Part shown: positions 25,992 to 34,859 of the stretch, one piece after another | Numbering within the stretch: the stretch's first letter is position 1 | Layout of the letters: every line of letters starts with the position of its first letter | NCBI GenBank assembly: GCA_025345505.1 | Contig: JANVCC010000049.1 | Location: 10,036,733-10,100,732 of the forward strand | Length of the DNA stretch: 64,000 nucleotides | Reading direction: 5' to 3' | Source: Todiramphus chloris collaris | Taxonomy: Eukaryota > Chordata > Aves > Coraciiformes > Alcedinidae | The notes under the pieces: generated by a model | The model's input: only the letters and a program-made list of their open reading frames with translations | What the model was told of the DNA's origin: nothing | Database searches by the model: none | Made by a program: the position numbers and the translations under genes

Positions 25992-26159
25992 CGAGCAAGA
26001 CTGGCAAGCTGGTAACAAGAGATAAGCTTCTCAACAATTTTTTTGCCTCAGTCTTCACTTGGCAATTCTCATACCTCCTGGGTCAATAGACCGTAAGAGA
26101 GGGACTGCGGGAACAAAGTCCCTCCCACTGTAAAAGAAGACCAGGTTTGTGACTACCTG

Positions 26160-26315
26160 AGGAATTTGAACACAAGTCTATGGGACCTGAGGAGATGCAT
26201 CCCAGAATCTTAAGGGAATTGGCTGATGTAGTTGCCAAGCCACTCTCCATATTTGAAAAATCATGGCAGTCAGATGAAGTTCCTGTTGACTGAAGAAAAT
26301 GGAAATATTGCACCC
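26160..26315 (+). pseudogene. CR1 ORF2 fragment, first RT segment (copy C)
   Basis: Frame-broken continuation of copy C, recognisable as [17 protein letters not shown], then KPLSI, then a damaged DW.KWK segment ending at the LTR junction. It overlaps in element coordinates with the start of copy B but differs from it at many bases, so the two are not simple duplicates. Confidence 0.75.
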
Positions 26316-26560
26316 TGTCATGGTTTAACCTCTGCGAGCAGCTAAACACCATGCAGCCACTTGCCCACTGTTTCTCCTGACTCTCCACAACCCCTCCTGG
26401 AGGACGGGAAGGAGAATCGGGAGGAAGAAAAAGGCGAGACATAGGTTAAGATAAGGACAGTTTAATAAAACAACACAAAGAGAGAAGGAAACAACAGTAC
26501 TAATGATAATATTAATGAAATAATAATCTCTACCTGTACCCAAGACACTGTTTTCCCTGT
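26316..26560 (+). mobile_element. Partial LTR of an endogenous retrovirus
   Basis: Begins TGTCATGGTTTAACC, a well-known start of bird LTRs. It continues with a cysteine/proline-poor C-rich part, GGAGAATCGGGAGGAAG, then GGACAGTTTAATAAAACAAC and an A/T-rich stretch with AATAATAAT-like sequence. It shares its start and the (A/C)AG(C/T)TTTAAT landmark with the type-2 LTRs but is a different subtype. The 3' boundary is not resolved: by about 26600 the sequence reads as CR1 ORF1 of copy D. No target-site duplication can be recognised. Confidence 0.65.
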
Positions 26561-26639
26561 TCTGGCTGCAAGCTGAAGCCAGACACTGAAACGAGTTGAA
26601 AACAGGTGCCCCTGTTTGCAACAGCCTGAACAAGGGCTG

Positions 26640-27200
26640 CAGGAAGTTACTGTAAAAGCAGCACACAGTAAACATCACAAAAAGAAATGAGTACTCTCAG
26701 TGGGTGACTCTCTGTTAAAGGGCACTGAGGCACCCATCTGCTGACCCGACAGAGAGTCACAAGAGGTCTGCTGCCCCCAGGAGCTAAGATCAGAAACATT
26801 ACTGAAAGAGTACCACAACTTATCAAAAGCATGGACTATTATCCCTTGTTACTCTTTCATGTGGATGTGAATGACACAGAAAACCAGAAGCTGAGCAGAA
26901 TCAAGGAGGACTATAAAGCCCTAGGGGTACAGGTGAAAAAAAAAGAAAAGAAAAAATGGTGCACAAGTTATCTTTTCCTCAAGCTTAACTGTTGGAGGAA
27001 AGGGGGTAGCCAGAAAAAGACGTATAAAGCACATTAACTGGCCATGTGTCTGGAGCTGTCAAGAGTGCTTTCTTTTTTATAACAGGATATTCTTCAATGA
27101 GTATAACCTGTTAGGGAGAGATGGGATACACCTGTCTGGAAAAGGCAAGAGAATCTTTTGTAGCAGGCTTGTCAGCTTAGTGGAACAAGCTGTAGACTGA
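26640..27200 (+). pseudogene. CR1 ORF1 remnant, SGNH esterase-like domain (copy D)
   Basis: ORF1 of CR1 encodes a protein with an SGNH-hydrolase (esterase) domain, thought to help the element's RNA-protein particle. Here block I reads VGDSLLKGTE with the nucleophile Ser at 26709-26711. Block III, normally G-x-N-D, reads HVDVND at 26858-26875, so the oxyanion-hole Gly is replaced by Asp. Block V reads RDGIHLSGKG with the catalytic Asp at 27120-27122 and His at 27129-27131. A stop (TGA) ends the frame at 27200, at the normal ORF1 end. In-frame stops, for example a TGA at 26688 likely from CGA, and at least one frameshift after the Pro-Asp-Arg-Glu segment break the frame. The N-terminal part is absent. 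Confidence 0.85.
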
Positions 27201-27369
27201 ATAATTTGGGGTGTGGGGTCCAAAACAGACATGCTCACATCAATGCATCCTCTTGGGGAATAAGCCAGGTTGACCAGACTTGCCACAAATGCTCCTTAGC
27301 TACCTCCAAAGACAAGAACCAGAAGGCAAACCATCCTGAGGCTGTGTAAGATTATGGCATTTCCTCTCA

Positions 27370-28080
27370 GTCTCTTCCAGGGAAGAAATGTCCATGCATT
27401 AACACACACAGTATGAGGAACAAACAGGGAGAACTAGAGAGCTGTGTCCAGTCACAAGGCCATGATCTCATCACACTTACTGAGACACAGTGGGATAGCT
27501 TGTACAACTGGAATGCTGACATGGACTGATGCATACTGTTCAGGAAGTATAACAGGCCAGCAAGGCGGAGTGGTGGAGTGGCTCTGTATGTGAAACAACA
27601 CCTGGAATGCACCAAGCTCTGCCTAGGAGAGGGTGAAGAACCTGTTGAGAGCTTATGGGTAAGAATTGAGGGACAGGCTAACATGGGTAACATGGTTGTA
27701 CGTGTTTACTATAGGTTCTCAGGATGAGGAGGTCAATGAGGACTTTTACAGACAGCGAAATAGCCTTACAATCACAGGCCCTGGTCCTCATGGGGGAATT
27801 CAATCACCGTGATGTTTGCTGGAAAGGTAACACAGCTAGACGCACTCAGTCCAAGAGATTCCTGCAGAGCATTGAGGAAAACTGTGATACAAGTGGTAGA
27901 AGAACCTATGAGGAGAGGTGCACTGCTAGATCTTGTATTAACAAACAAAGAAGGACTCATTGGGGATGTAAAGGTTAGGGGGCAAACTTGCATGTAGTGT
28001 TCATGAGATGGTGGAGTTCAGTATCCTCTGTGGAACAAGAAATAACTAGGATCACAACCCTGGACTTCAGAAGACCTAAG
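27370..28080 (+). pseudogene. CR1 ORF2 remnant, endonuclease (copy D)
   Basis: APE-type endonuclease region in several frames. The start matches CINTHSMRNKQGELE, then LITLTETQWD with the catalytic Glu at 27482-27484, then SGGVALYVK and VRVYYR. Three changes point to loss of activity: a stop after NADMD; GDFN changed to GEFN (Asp to Glu at 27796-27798); and the SDH motif read as SVH at 27996-28004. In copies A and C the GDFN and SDH motifs are intact. Confidence 0.85.
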
Positions 28081-28214
28081 TTTAACCTCTTCAGAGCTCT
28101 GCTCAGTGGATACCATGGCTCAGGGCTCTAAGAGGTAGGGGTGTCAACGAGAGCTGGTCAGTATTCAAACACTCCTTCCAAGCTCAAGATTGGTGAATCC
28201 CTATAAGTAAGAAA

Positions 28215-28857
28215 TCAAGCAGAGGAGGCAGGAGACGTGTATAAATGCGTAAGGGTCTTCTGGAAAAACTCAAGTGAAAGAAGGAAGTTTATAGAAGGAG
28301 GAAAACAAGACTTGCCACTTGGGAGGAATATAGGAATGTTGTCAGAGAATGCAGGGATGCAACAAGGAAAGCTAAGGGCCCACCTGGAACTGAATCTGTC
28401 AAGGGGCATCAAAGACAACAAGAAAGGTTTTTTTCCAGTATATCAATATAGAAAAAGGAAGACTGGGGAAAATGTGGGCACGATGGTGAATGAGGTGGGT
28501 GCCCTAGTGGTGAAAACACAGAGAAAGCAGAGTTATTGAATGCCTTCTTGCAGAATTGCTGAATGCCTTCTTTGCTTCAGTCTTCACTGATAAAACCATC
28601 TGTCATAAATCCTGGACCCTGGAGGTAAGAGAAAAGGCTTAGAGGGAAGCTTTTCCCTTGGTAGAGGAGGACCAGGTTAGAGACCATTTAGCCAAAATGA
28701 ACATACATAAATACATGGGCCCTGATGGGATACACCCACAGGTGCTGAGAGAGCTGCCAGATATTACTGCTGTGCCACTCTCCATCATCTTTGAAAGGTC
28801 ACGGAGAACAGGAGAGGTGCCTGAGGACTGGAGGAAAGTCAATGTCACTCCCTAGGG
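28215..28857 (+). pseudogene. CR1 ORF2 remnant, linker and RT N-terminal segment (copy D)
   Basis: Contains linker pieces (KLRAHLELNLSRGIKDNKKG at about 28372-28428, in the frame starting at 28237) and the 28658-28855 frame with HKYMGPDGIHPQVLREL, VPLSIIFERS and the fingers start GEVPEDWRKVNVTP. It stops exactly where the IFKKG motif should follow. A short duplicated stretch (GAATGCCTTCTTGCAGAATT / GAATGCCTTCTTTGCTTC) at about 28537-28575 has inserted about 22 bp and breaks the frame before the RT. Confidence 0.85.
28537..28578 (+). repeat. Short internal duplication in CR1 copy D
   Basis: TTGAATGCCTTCTTGCAGAA is followed at once by TTGCTGAATGCCTTCTTTGC. The usual CR1 has this LLNAFFAS-coding segment only once, so this looks like a local slippage duplication of about 22 bp. 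Confidence 0.75.
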
Positions 28858-29345
28858 AGACAACACCTGGAGTATCATGCACAGCTCTGGAGTCCTCAGC
28901 ACAAGAAGGACACGAATCTATTGAAACAGATCCAGGGGAAGGTCATAAAAGTGATCAAAGGGCTGGAGCACCTCACCTGTGAAGAAAGACTGAGATAGTT
29001 TGGGTTGTTCAGCCTGGAGAACAGAAGGCTCCCGGGAGACCTTATTGCAGCTTTTCAGTACCTGAAGGGGGCCTATAAGATGGGAACAGTGTTTTTATCA
29101 GGGCCTGTTGTGACAGGACAAGGGGTAATGCTTTTAAGCTAAAAGAGGGTAGATTTACACTAGATGCAAGAAAGACATTTTTCACAGTGAGGGTGGTGAA
29201 ACACTGGCAAAGGTTGCACAGAGAGGTGGTAGATGCCCCATCCCTGGAAACATTCAGGTGCAGGTTGGATGGGGCTCTGAGCAACTTGATTTTGTTAAGG
29301 ATGACCTTTAAAGGTGTCTTCCAACACAAAACATTCTATGATTTT
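28858..29345 (+). pseudogene. CR1 ORF2 C-terminal end and 3' UTR (copy D)
   Basis: The part after the internal deletion. Recognisable in shifting frames are the (LE)HLTCEERLR-like segment at about 28965-28995, LGCSAWRTEGS, LLQLFST and the VVKHWQRLHREVVDAPSLE segment at about 29190-29250. Then follows the 3' UTR with ATGACCTTTAAAGGTGTCTT. Multiple stops. Confidence 0.85.
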
Positions 29346-30734
29346 AAGAACAGAAAAAAAAAAAATAAATCAAGGAGTTTATTGCCATGATCTATTAATA
29401 GAGACATCTTACTGTATAGATATTTCAATAGCAATGCAAGAAGGCCTAAGGAGATCACTTCACCATTTAAGTTTTCAGGCTTAGTCTCCATTTATGGGAC
29501 TTAGCTTTGGAAAAGCTTTTGGAAAACAAATTGAAAAGAGACCGAAAGGAAGGTTTGCTCATTAGCAATTCCTGCTGAGGCTGCATAAAGCAAAGTTTTA
29601 TGTTATGTTTTCTGCTTCCATAAATATGACAAATACATAGCTTGTAATTACAAAAATGAGATTTAACTAATGGCACAGTTGAGATTTAGATAGTGAGATA
29701 GTATCTCAGAAAGCATAATTAGAGGATCAGAGGTGAATTTGAGGCCATTTGAGTACCACTACTTTTCTACTGGCTCCAAGATTTCTATCTGTTAGCATAA
29801 TAAAAATACTTATGTTAAGGCCTAGTAAAAATTCAAGTAAGTGTCAAGGTTGCTTCAAATCTCTGAAAATTCCTCTCCATTGCACTGATTAAAGAATGAT
29901 GGTGCAGTGCCAGTAAAAGAAGTGGAGCATAACAGGAAGAGCAGCACCCAGCAAAGTGGAAAAATGACAGTAAAACCAAAGGAAAACAAGGAGGCGAGAC
30001 ATGCAACACGGTACTACCAAATCTAACTTATTTTCCAGCCCCACTGAGGTCTGCTGGCACAGGAGCCCAAAGATGTTCAGCTAGAGCACAGAAGTGAAAT
30101 TACATCATATTGAACAGTTAAAATACCATTTGTGGTGCAAACCCAAAATGCCCCTTAATTAGTTGTTCAAAAAGAAGGGCAATGAAGATCAACTCTTTGA
30201 AAACTTATGACAAGTCTGACTTATTACTGCTTTGTACAATAAAGAGAAGCAATGGCAAAACAGAAACTGAGAACCAAAAACATCTTTGTGACTGCCTTTA
30301 TATATTCACAGTTACATTCTGATTTGGGGGAAGTCCATCAGGACCACTTCACTCTCTACATTGCACCATTACTACAAAGGCAGCTCTATTATTTCTCAGA
30401 AGTAAAATTTATTTTTCCTTTTGTCTGGTGGGATGACTGCATACAGCTAATTTATCTTCATCTGTAGAAACACTTCCTGACACTGCTTCATGATGTATTC
30501 TTAAATGATGATGCTTTCCACCCTTTCATTATCTCTTTCATCTGCACACCAGTGCTGCTTCACGAGTCTCTCATACTGCTGTTCTTAATCAGGTAAGACC
30601 CCAGTGATGCTTCTAAAATCCCCACATGGCTAGACTCACTGCATACAGAAGACATTTTATTCATTACTGAAAAATGAAGAAGGAAACAGTTTTCTCTTTA
30701 CCACTTACAGCATTACATTCAAAAGCTCTAAATT
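29346..30734. other. Non-coding, unique-looking stretch
   Basis: No gene or mobile element recognised. The remaining part of the LTR or of copy C, which would be expected here if D had inserted into them, is not present. Confidence 0.55.
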
Positions 30735-31295
30735 AAGTGATCATCCTCCTCTACTCAGCACTGGTGAGTCTGCACCTTGAATACCATGTTCAGTTGTGGG
30801 GCTTTCACAAGAAGGACACTGAGGTGCTGGAGCATGTCCAAAGAAGGGCAACAAAGCTGGTGAAGGATCTAGAGAACAAGCCTTACAAGAAGCAGATGAG
30901 GGAACTGGGGTTGTTTAGCATGGAAAATAATGAGCTCAGGGGAGACCTCATTGCTCTCTACAATTACCTGAAAGGAGGTTGTAGTGAGGCAGGGGTTGGC
31001 CTTTTCTTTCAAGTAACAAGTGATAACAAAAGAGGAAATGGCCTCAAGTTGCACCAGAGAAGGTTTAGTGGGGATATTAAGAAAAAATTCCTCACCGAAA
31101 CAGTTGTAAAGCACTGGAATGGGCTGCCCAGGGCAGTGGTGGAGTCCCCATCTCTGGAGGTATTTAAAAGATGTGTAGATGTGGAGCTCAGGGACATGGT
31201 TTAGTGGTGACCTGGCAGTGCTGGGTTAACAGTTGGATTTGATGATCTTAAAGGTCTCTTTCAACCAAAACTATTCTATGATTCAATGATAAATA
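30735..31295 (+). mobile_element. CR1 LINE copy E, 3' end
   Basis: Plus-strand CR1 truncated at the RT C-terminal region, with a good 3' UTR (TTGGATTTGATGATCTTAAAGG, then CTCTTTCAACC) and an octamer tail ATTCTATGATTCAATGAT at about 31274-31291. It is one of the better-kept copies, with an uninterrupted ORF2 end. Confidence 0.95.
30737..31204 (+). pseudogene. CR1 ORF2 C-terminal frame, intact to its stop (copy E)
   Basis: 155 codons covering the CR1 ORF2 C-terminus, from [19 protein letters not shown] through [38 protein letters not shown] and [20 protein letters not shown] to the natural stop at 31202-31204. No frameshift. It lacks endonuclease and catalytic RT motifs because of 5' truncation, so it is a dead fragment despite the open frame. 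Confidence 0.92.
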
Positions 31296-31566
31296 CTTTA
31301 AAGTCCTTCCTCTTAGTTCCAGTCTCTCTCCCACAGTTCCTCTGGTATGCTGGAAGGTTTTTTATTAATTCTTCTCTATATCAAAGAAGTTTTTACTACA
31401 AGGAAGGGGGCAAAACCATCATCTAAATTGTCACAGTTTAGGGTCAGGGCAGCTCCTTAGACCTCTAACAGATTCCCTCTGTTAACCCCCCTCCCTCCCC
31501 AAAGGGGAAGAGAAAGGGAATAAGGGAGACAGACAGTGATTAAAAAAGGAAACTAGAACAGCTTTA

Positions 31567-31782
31567 ATGAAAATGAAATTAATAACAAAAATGGAAATAT
31601 ATACAAATATATACAAAACCTGTATCAAACCCAACCCCCCTGATGGTAATTACATCACTGTCACCACTGATGCTGTGGAGCAGGCATTGGGAGAGTCACA
31701 GGCTGGGCCCCACGGCATGGGGGAGCTGTGTTCAGGAGCTGGATTCTGGTACCAGGTTCAGGAACACAGAGATAGGGATTGA
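31567..31782 (+). other. Open frame within type-2 LTR (71 codons)
   Basis: Contains the segments PPDGNYITVTTDAVEQAL and MGELCSGAGFWYQV. The corresponding frame on the minus strand of the other LTR copy (13839-14045) has SDGNYIIVTTDGVEQA and WELCSGAGFWYWV. Similarity of frames is expected when the DNA is similar, so a protein-coding role is not established. I do not recognise a known domain. Confidence 0.35.
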
Positions 31783-31866
31783 AGGCAGAATGGATAGGGT
31801 CCTCCTCAGACGCTCCATGGAAGAAACTGAAAGAGGACCTGAGCCAAGCCAAGCAAAGCTGGCAAA

Positions 31867-32169
31867 GTGATCCAAGAGGGCAAAGAGAGGGAAAAGACCT
31901 TCATGATGCCTCAGCTTTATACTGAATATGATGTATATGGGCTGGAATCCCTCGTTGGTCAGTTTAGGGTCATTTGTCCTGTCTGCTCCTCCCTGCAGGT
32001 GCCGCCTTTTACTTTCTGCACCCTCTCATGTGATACACAAGATCCAGCAGTGGCCTTGGTCTGCACACCAATCCTTGGTACTAACTCTAAACATGGGGTG
32101 TCATCACTGCTGGAAGCAGACACTGCCTGTGAAAACAGGCTGCTAACTTCAGACAGTGCAGTTAGTTAG
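31867..32169 (+). other. Open frame within type-2 LTR (100 codons)
   Basis: Contains MPQLYTEYDVYGLESLVGQF and CPVCSSLQVPPFTF. The matching minus-strand frame in the other LTR copy (13519-13881) has IPQLYDEYDVYGMESFVGQF and CPVCSSLQVPPFTF, after which the two diverge by a frame change. No known domain recognised. It may be a chance frame. Confidence 0.35.
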
Positions 32170-32234
32170 AAGAACTGAGCTGAAAAGTAAAATCACTGAA
32201 AAGAATTAGTTCTGTTATCACTCAAACCAGGACA

Positions 32235-33185
32235 TAAAAGAAACAGAGAGCACACTTACAAACACAAAGATGTCCAGGCCAAGGACCTTCTCCATGCCTG
32301 ATCACAAAGTACTGAGTAAGGGTACCCTGCTGGGTGGGAAACAGGTCTGAAAGCAAATCTGTGCTTCAGACTGAAGGAACCACACCACAAGGCAGAATAA
32401 GCCAGGACTCTTGTAATGGACAGTCAGTGTTTTTCAGCCGTGTGGATACAACTATCTGAAAGGTACTAATGATGCCCAATTAGCCATTCCCTTTTGGAGC
32501 ATCCCGCTTGGTTCATTGCCACTTTTTTCCCTTTTGTCCCCTTGCATTCTCTCCATCTTACTCTGTCCCACTTCAACACATAAGCTATAAGCTTCCCAGA
32601 CAAAAGCTGTCTGAAGTAAACTGGGACCAGTTTCAGGGACTGTAGCTTTCTTACTTGTATCAAGATCCACCCCCAAAACTCATCTTTATAGTTTGGACAA
32701 ATAGTTTCCAAACAGTGAAACTGGTTTATTTTGATAAACATTTAATAAATTTTATTAACTGAGGAGAGGGACAGGGTGGGAGAATTACAAAAAAAGGAAA
32801 CAATATTTTCTGTGAAACACAACTTATTTTTGAAGAGTCTTCCAAAAACAGTCACTTCTTAAGAATGAGTTTTCTGCATAATATCTCCTTTGTGACTCAT
32901 TGAGAAAGCACAGATCTAGCAAATACAACATAGTCATTTTACATGTGTTTAATTTCCTTGATTTTCAAGCACAGATGAATCCATAAGGGGAAAAAATAAC
33001 CTTATATTTTAAAAAAATCTAGATGGACAGATTCTTTTCTCTATTACTGACAGTTAAATAAATTTTCTGAATAGCATGGCATGTATGCTAAGTAGAAAGA
33101 AAAGGATAATCTGTCTTCATTTTCCCTGCAGTTTGTTGACTTTATCACTTGGACTACACCATAATCTAAACCAGTATCAGCACAA
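32235..33185. other. Non-coding, unique-looking stretch
   Basis: No gene or mobile element recognised. Short overlapping minus-strand open frames at 32452-32741 show no domain. Confidence 0.55.
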
Positions 33186-33298
33186 AATCATAGAATCATA
33201 AAATCATAGAAGTTAGGAGTTGGAAGGGACCTGTGGAGATCATCAGGTCCAACCCCCCTGCCAGAGCAGGATCACCCAGGGCAGGCCACACAGGAACA
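33186..33298 (-). mobile_element. CR1 3'-end fragment G
   Basis: Minus-strand CR1 terminus seen on the plus strand as AATCATAGAATCATAAAATC (octamer tail), then GGAGTTGGAAGGGACCTGTG, then CCCCCCTGCCAGAGCAGGATCACC. About 110 bp. It is of the same 3'-end type as copy I at 37618 (CCAGAGCAGGATCACC shared). Confidence 0.92.
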
Positions 33299-33349
33299 TA
33301 AAGGAGCACATCCCTCTGCAAACTCCCTATGCTGACTTTAGGCATTCAT

Positions 33350-33407
33350 TATATATATGTGTGTGTGTGTGTGTAAATATAGATAGATATATAGATATGT
33401 ATATATT
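33350..33407. repeat. Compound microsatellite (AT)n(GT)n and (GATA)n
   Basis: ATATATATGT followed by about eight GT units to 33374, then AAATATAGATAGATATATAGATATGTATATAT. A simple sequence, likely length-variable. Confidence 0.95.
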
Positions 33408-33410
33408 TAA

Positions 33411-34859
33411 CCTGCCCACTTCCACAAAGGTGCCTAAATGACTCCTACAATCACTTGGGGAACAAATGATTAATTTTGTCCAAAAACATGGACTTTGCCT
33501 CTTAACCAACAAAACAGCCACTGCTTGAACAGGACAATGAGTAGTTATATCATTAGGGAAAACAGTTTGCCTGCAAAGACCTGCAGATTTTAATGCTGAA
33601 AAGTTTCTGTTATTTAACAGATGTGCAAACAGGTCTATAAAGAACAGTGAAAGTTGATGAAGAATGATCAACGCTGAATGACACAAACCACAAGTGTTAA
33701 AGGAGAGAGAGATGAAAAAGAAGAGGCACTTTTGCATTTTGAAGCAAAGATGTGAGCTAACACATCACAAGATCAGTACATTTGGAAATCTGAAAAGCCA
33801 CCCATGGAAACCACAAAGAGCACTGCAGAGCAGACATGCCTGTGAGTCAGTGAAAAGGTAAACAGCTACCTATTTACATCTGATGATATCTATAGTGAGG
33901 GATAACTGTTTTAAGGAGCCAGGAAAGTATGAGCCTCCCTGAGACAAGAAGCCACAATTTGGGAATGCTCAGCACAGTCAGAGTACAAGGGAAAGGCAGT
34001 TGCAATAGTACCAGAAATGCTACAATGACTGCAACCTGCAGCAACAGAGCTGCCAAAGTCCCTTCCTGAAAGGGTTACAAAAGCTCTGCATCAAGTCTCT
34101 CCTTCACTGTGATTTGATTAAAAACAGTTTCTGTATTCAGAAAGTGCACAGGATGGAAGCATAGGGGGGAAGGGACCCAACTGTGCTACAGTATCTTTTG
34201 TCATGAGTAATCCCTAATGCCACCACAAACAAAAAAAAAAAAAAAAAAAAAAAAAGGAATATGGAGTTTCTTAGATATTTTGCAGGTTAGAGATGGGGAA
34301 CACACCTCACACTAGTTGGTAGTAGCTGTGCTCTATACCCTAACAACCAGCTTGCAAGGTTGAAGCCCTCAGCAAAGAGGAAGACATCTTTAAAAATAGG
34401 AGTGGAAGCCTACAGCATGCCAAACAGGCAATCATTTCTTTAAATGCATTGCATTTGCTGAAGCCCTAAACTTGACAGAGGCACAACATAAACTTCTTCA
34501 TACCTGTATTTTTATGAGCCCCAGGGATGTCTCTGCTAGGAGCATCAATCTAGCAGTAGAGAGGTGCATTAGCACACAGATACCAAATGGCCAGAGGCTA
34601 GAGAAAATGTGAGAGCGGATAAGTAAATCAAGTGCATGGATTAGATACAAAGAATCAAAACAGATTTCCTCCAGTTTGGCCAAAAATTATTAACAAATGA
34701 TTCCTCCATGTTCTTTCCAGCCAAACCACTATATTAATAACAATCTAATACAATAAACTTAACAAAAACATGCTAAGGTGCTAATAAAATTGGCAAAAGT
34801 ATGCAAATCATCAGCAAATACACTACTGCCTATCTCCGTACCTTCATGCATTTGCTTTG
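33411..34859. other. Non-coding stretch with poly-A
   Basis: No gene recognised. Holds a 25-A run at 34231-34255. Confidence 0.55.

Larger units (their letters stand above)
25086..26315 (+). mobile_element. CR1 LINE copy C, internal piece cut off by an LTR
   Basis: Plus-strand CR1 running from the middle of the endonuclease through the linker to the first RT motif. It stops abruptly at 26315 within the segment equivalent to NI(T/A)P of the RT, where an LTR start (TGTCATGG) begins at once. The remainder of the RT and the 3' end are not found downstream of the LTR, so this is not a simple insertion of the LTR into an otherwise intact CR1. Confidence 0.93.
26600..29345 (+). mobile_element. CR1 LINE copy D, nearly complete in order but RT palm deleted
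   Basis: Plus-strand CR1 with the C-terminal part of ORF1, all landmarks of the ORF2 endonuclease, the linker, the first RT segment and the 3' end. The region from the RT fingers to the C-terminal domain is missing: at about 28857 the sequence jumps from VNVTP to the CCTGGAGTATCATGCACAGC segment near the ORF2 end. The 3' terminus ends in CAAAACATTCTATGATTTTA with only one octamer unit. Its 5' part abuts the partial LTR at 26316. Many stops and frameshifts mark it as inactive. Confidence 0.92.
31429..32234 (+). mobile_element. Solo LTR, type 2, copy 2 (plus strand)
   Basis: An 806-bp LTR beginning TGTCACAGTTTAGGGTC and ending CTCAAACCAGGACA. It is a full-length relative of the LTR at 13374-14146 in opposite orientation. 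Flanks TAAAT (before) and TAAAA (after) match at four of five bases, a possible 5-bp target-site duplication. No viral internal sequence lies next to it, so it is a solo LTR. It starts 134 bp downstream of the end of CR1 copy E. Two open frames inside it match frames in the other copy. Confidence 0.87.
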
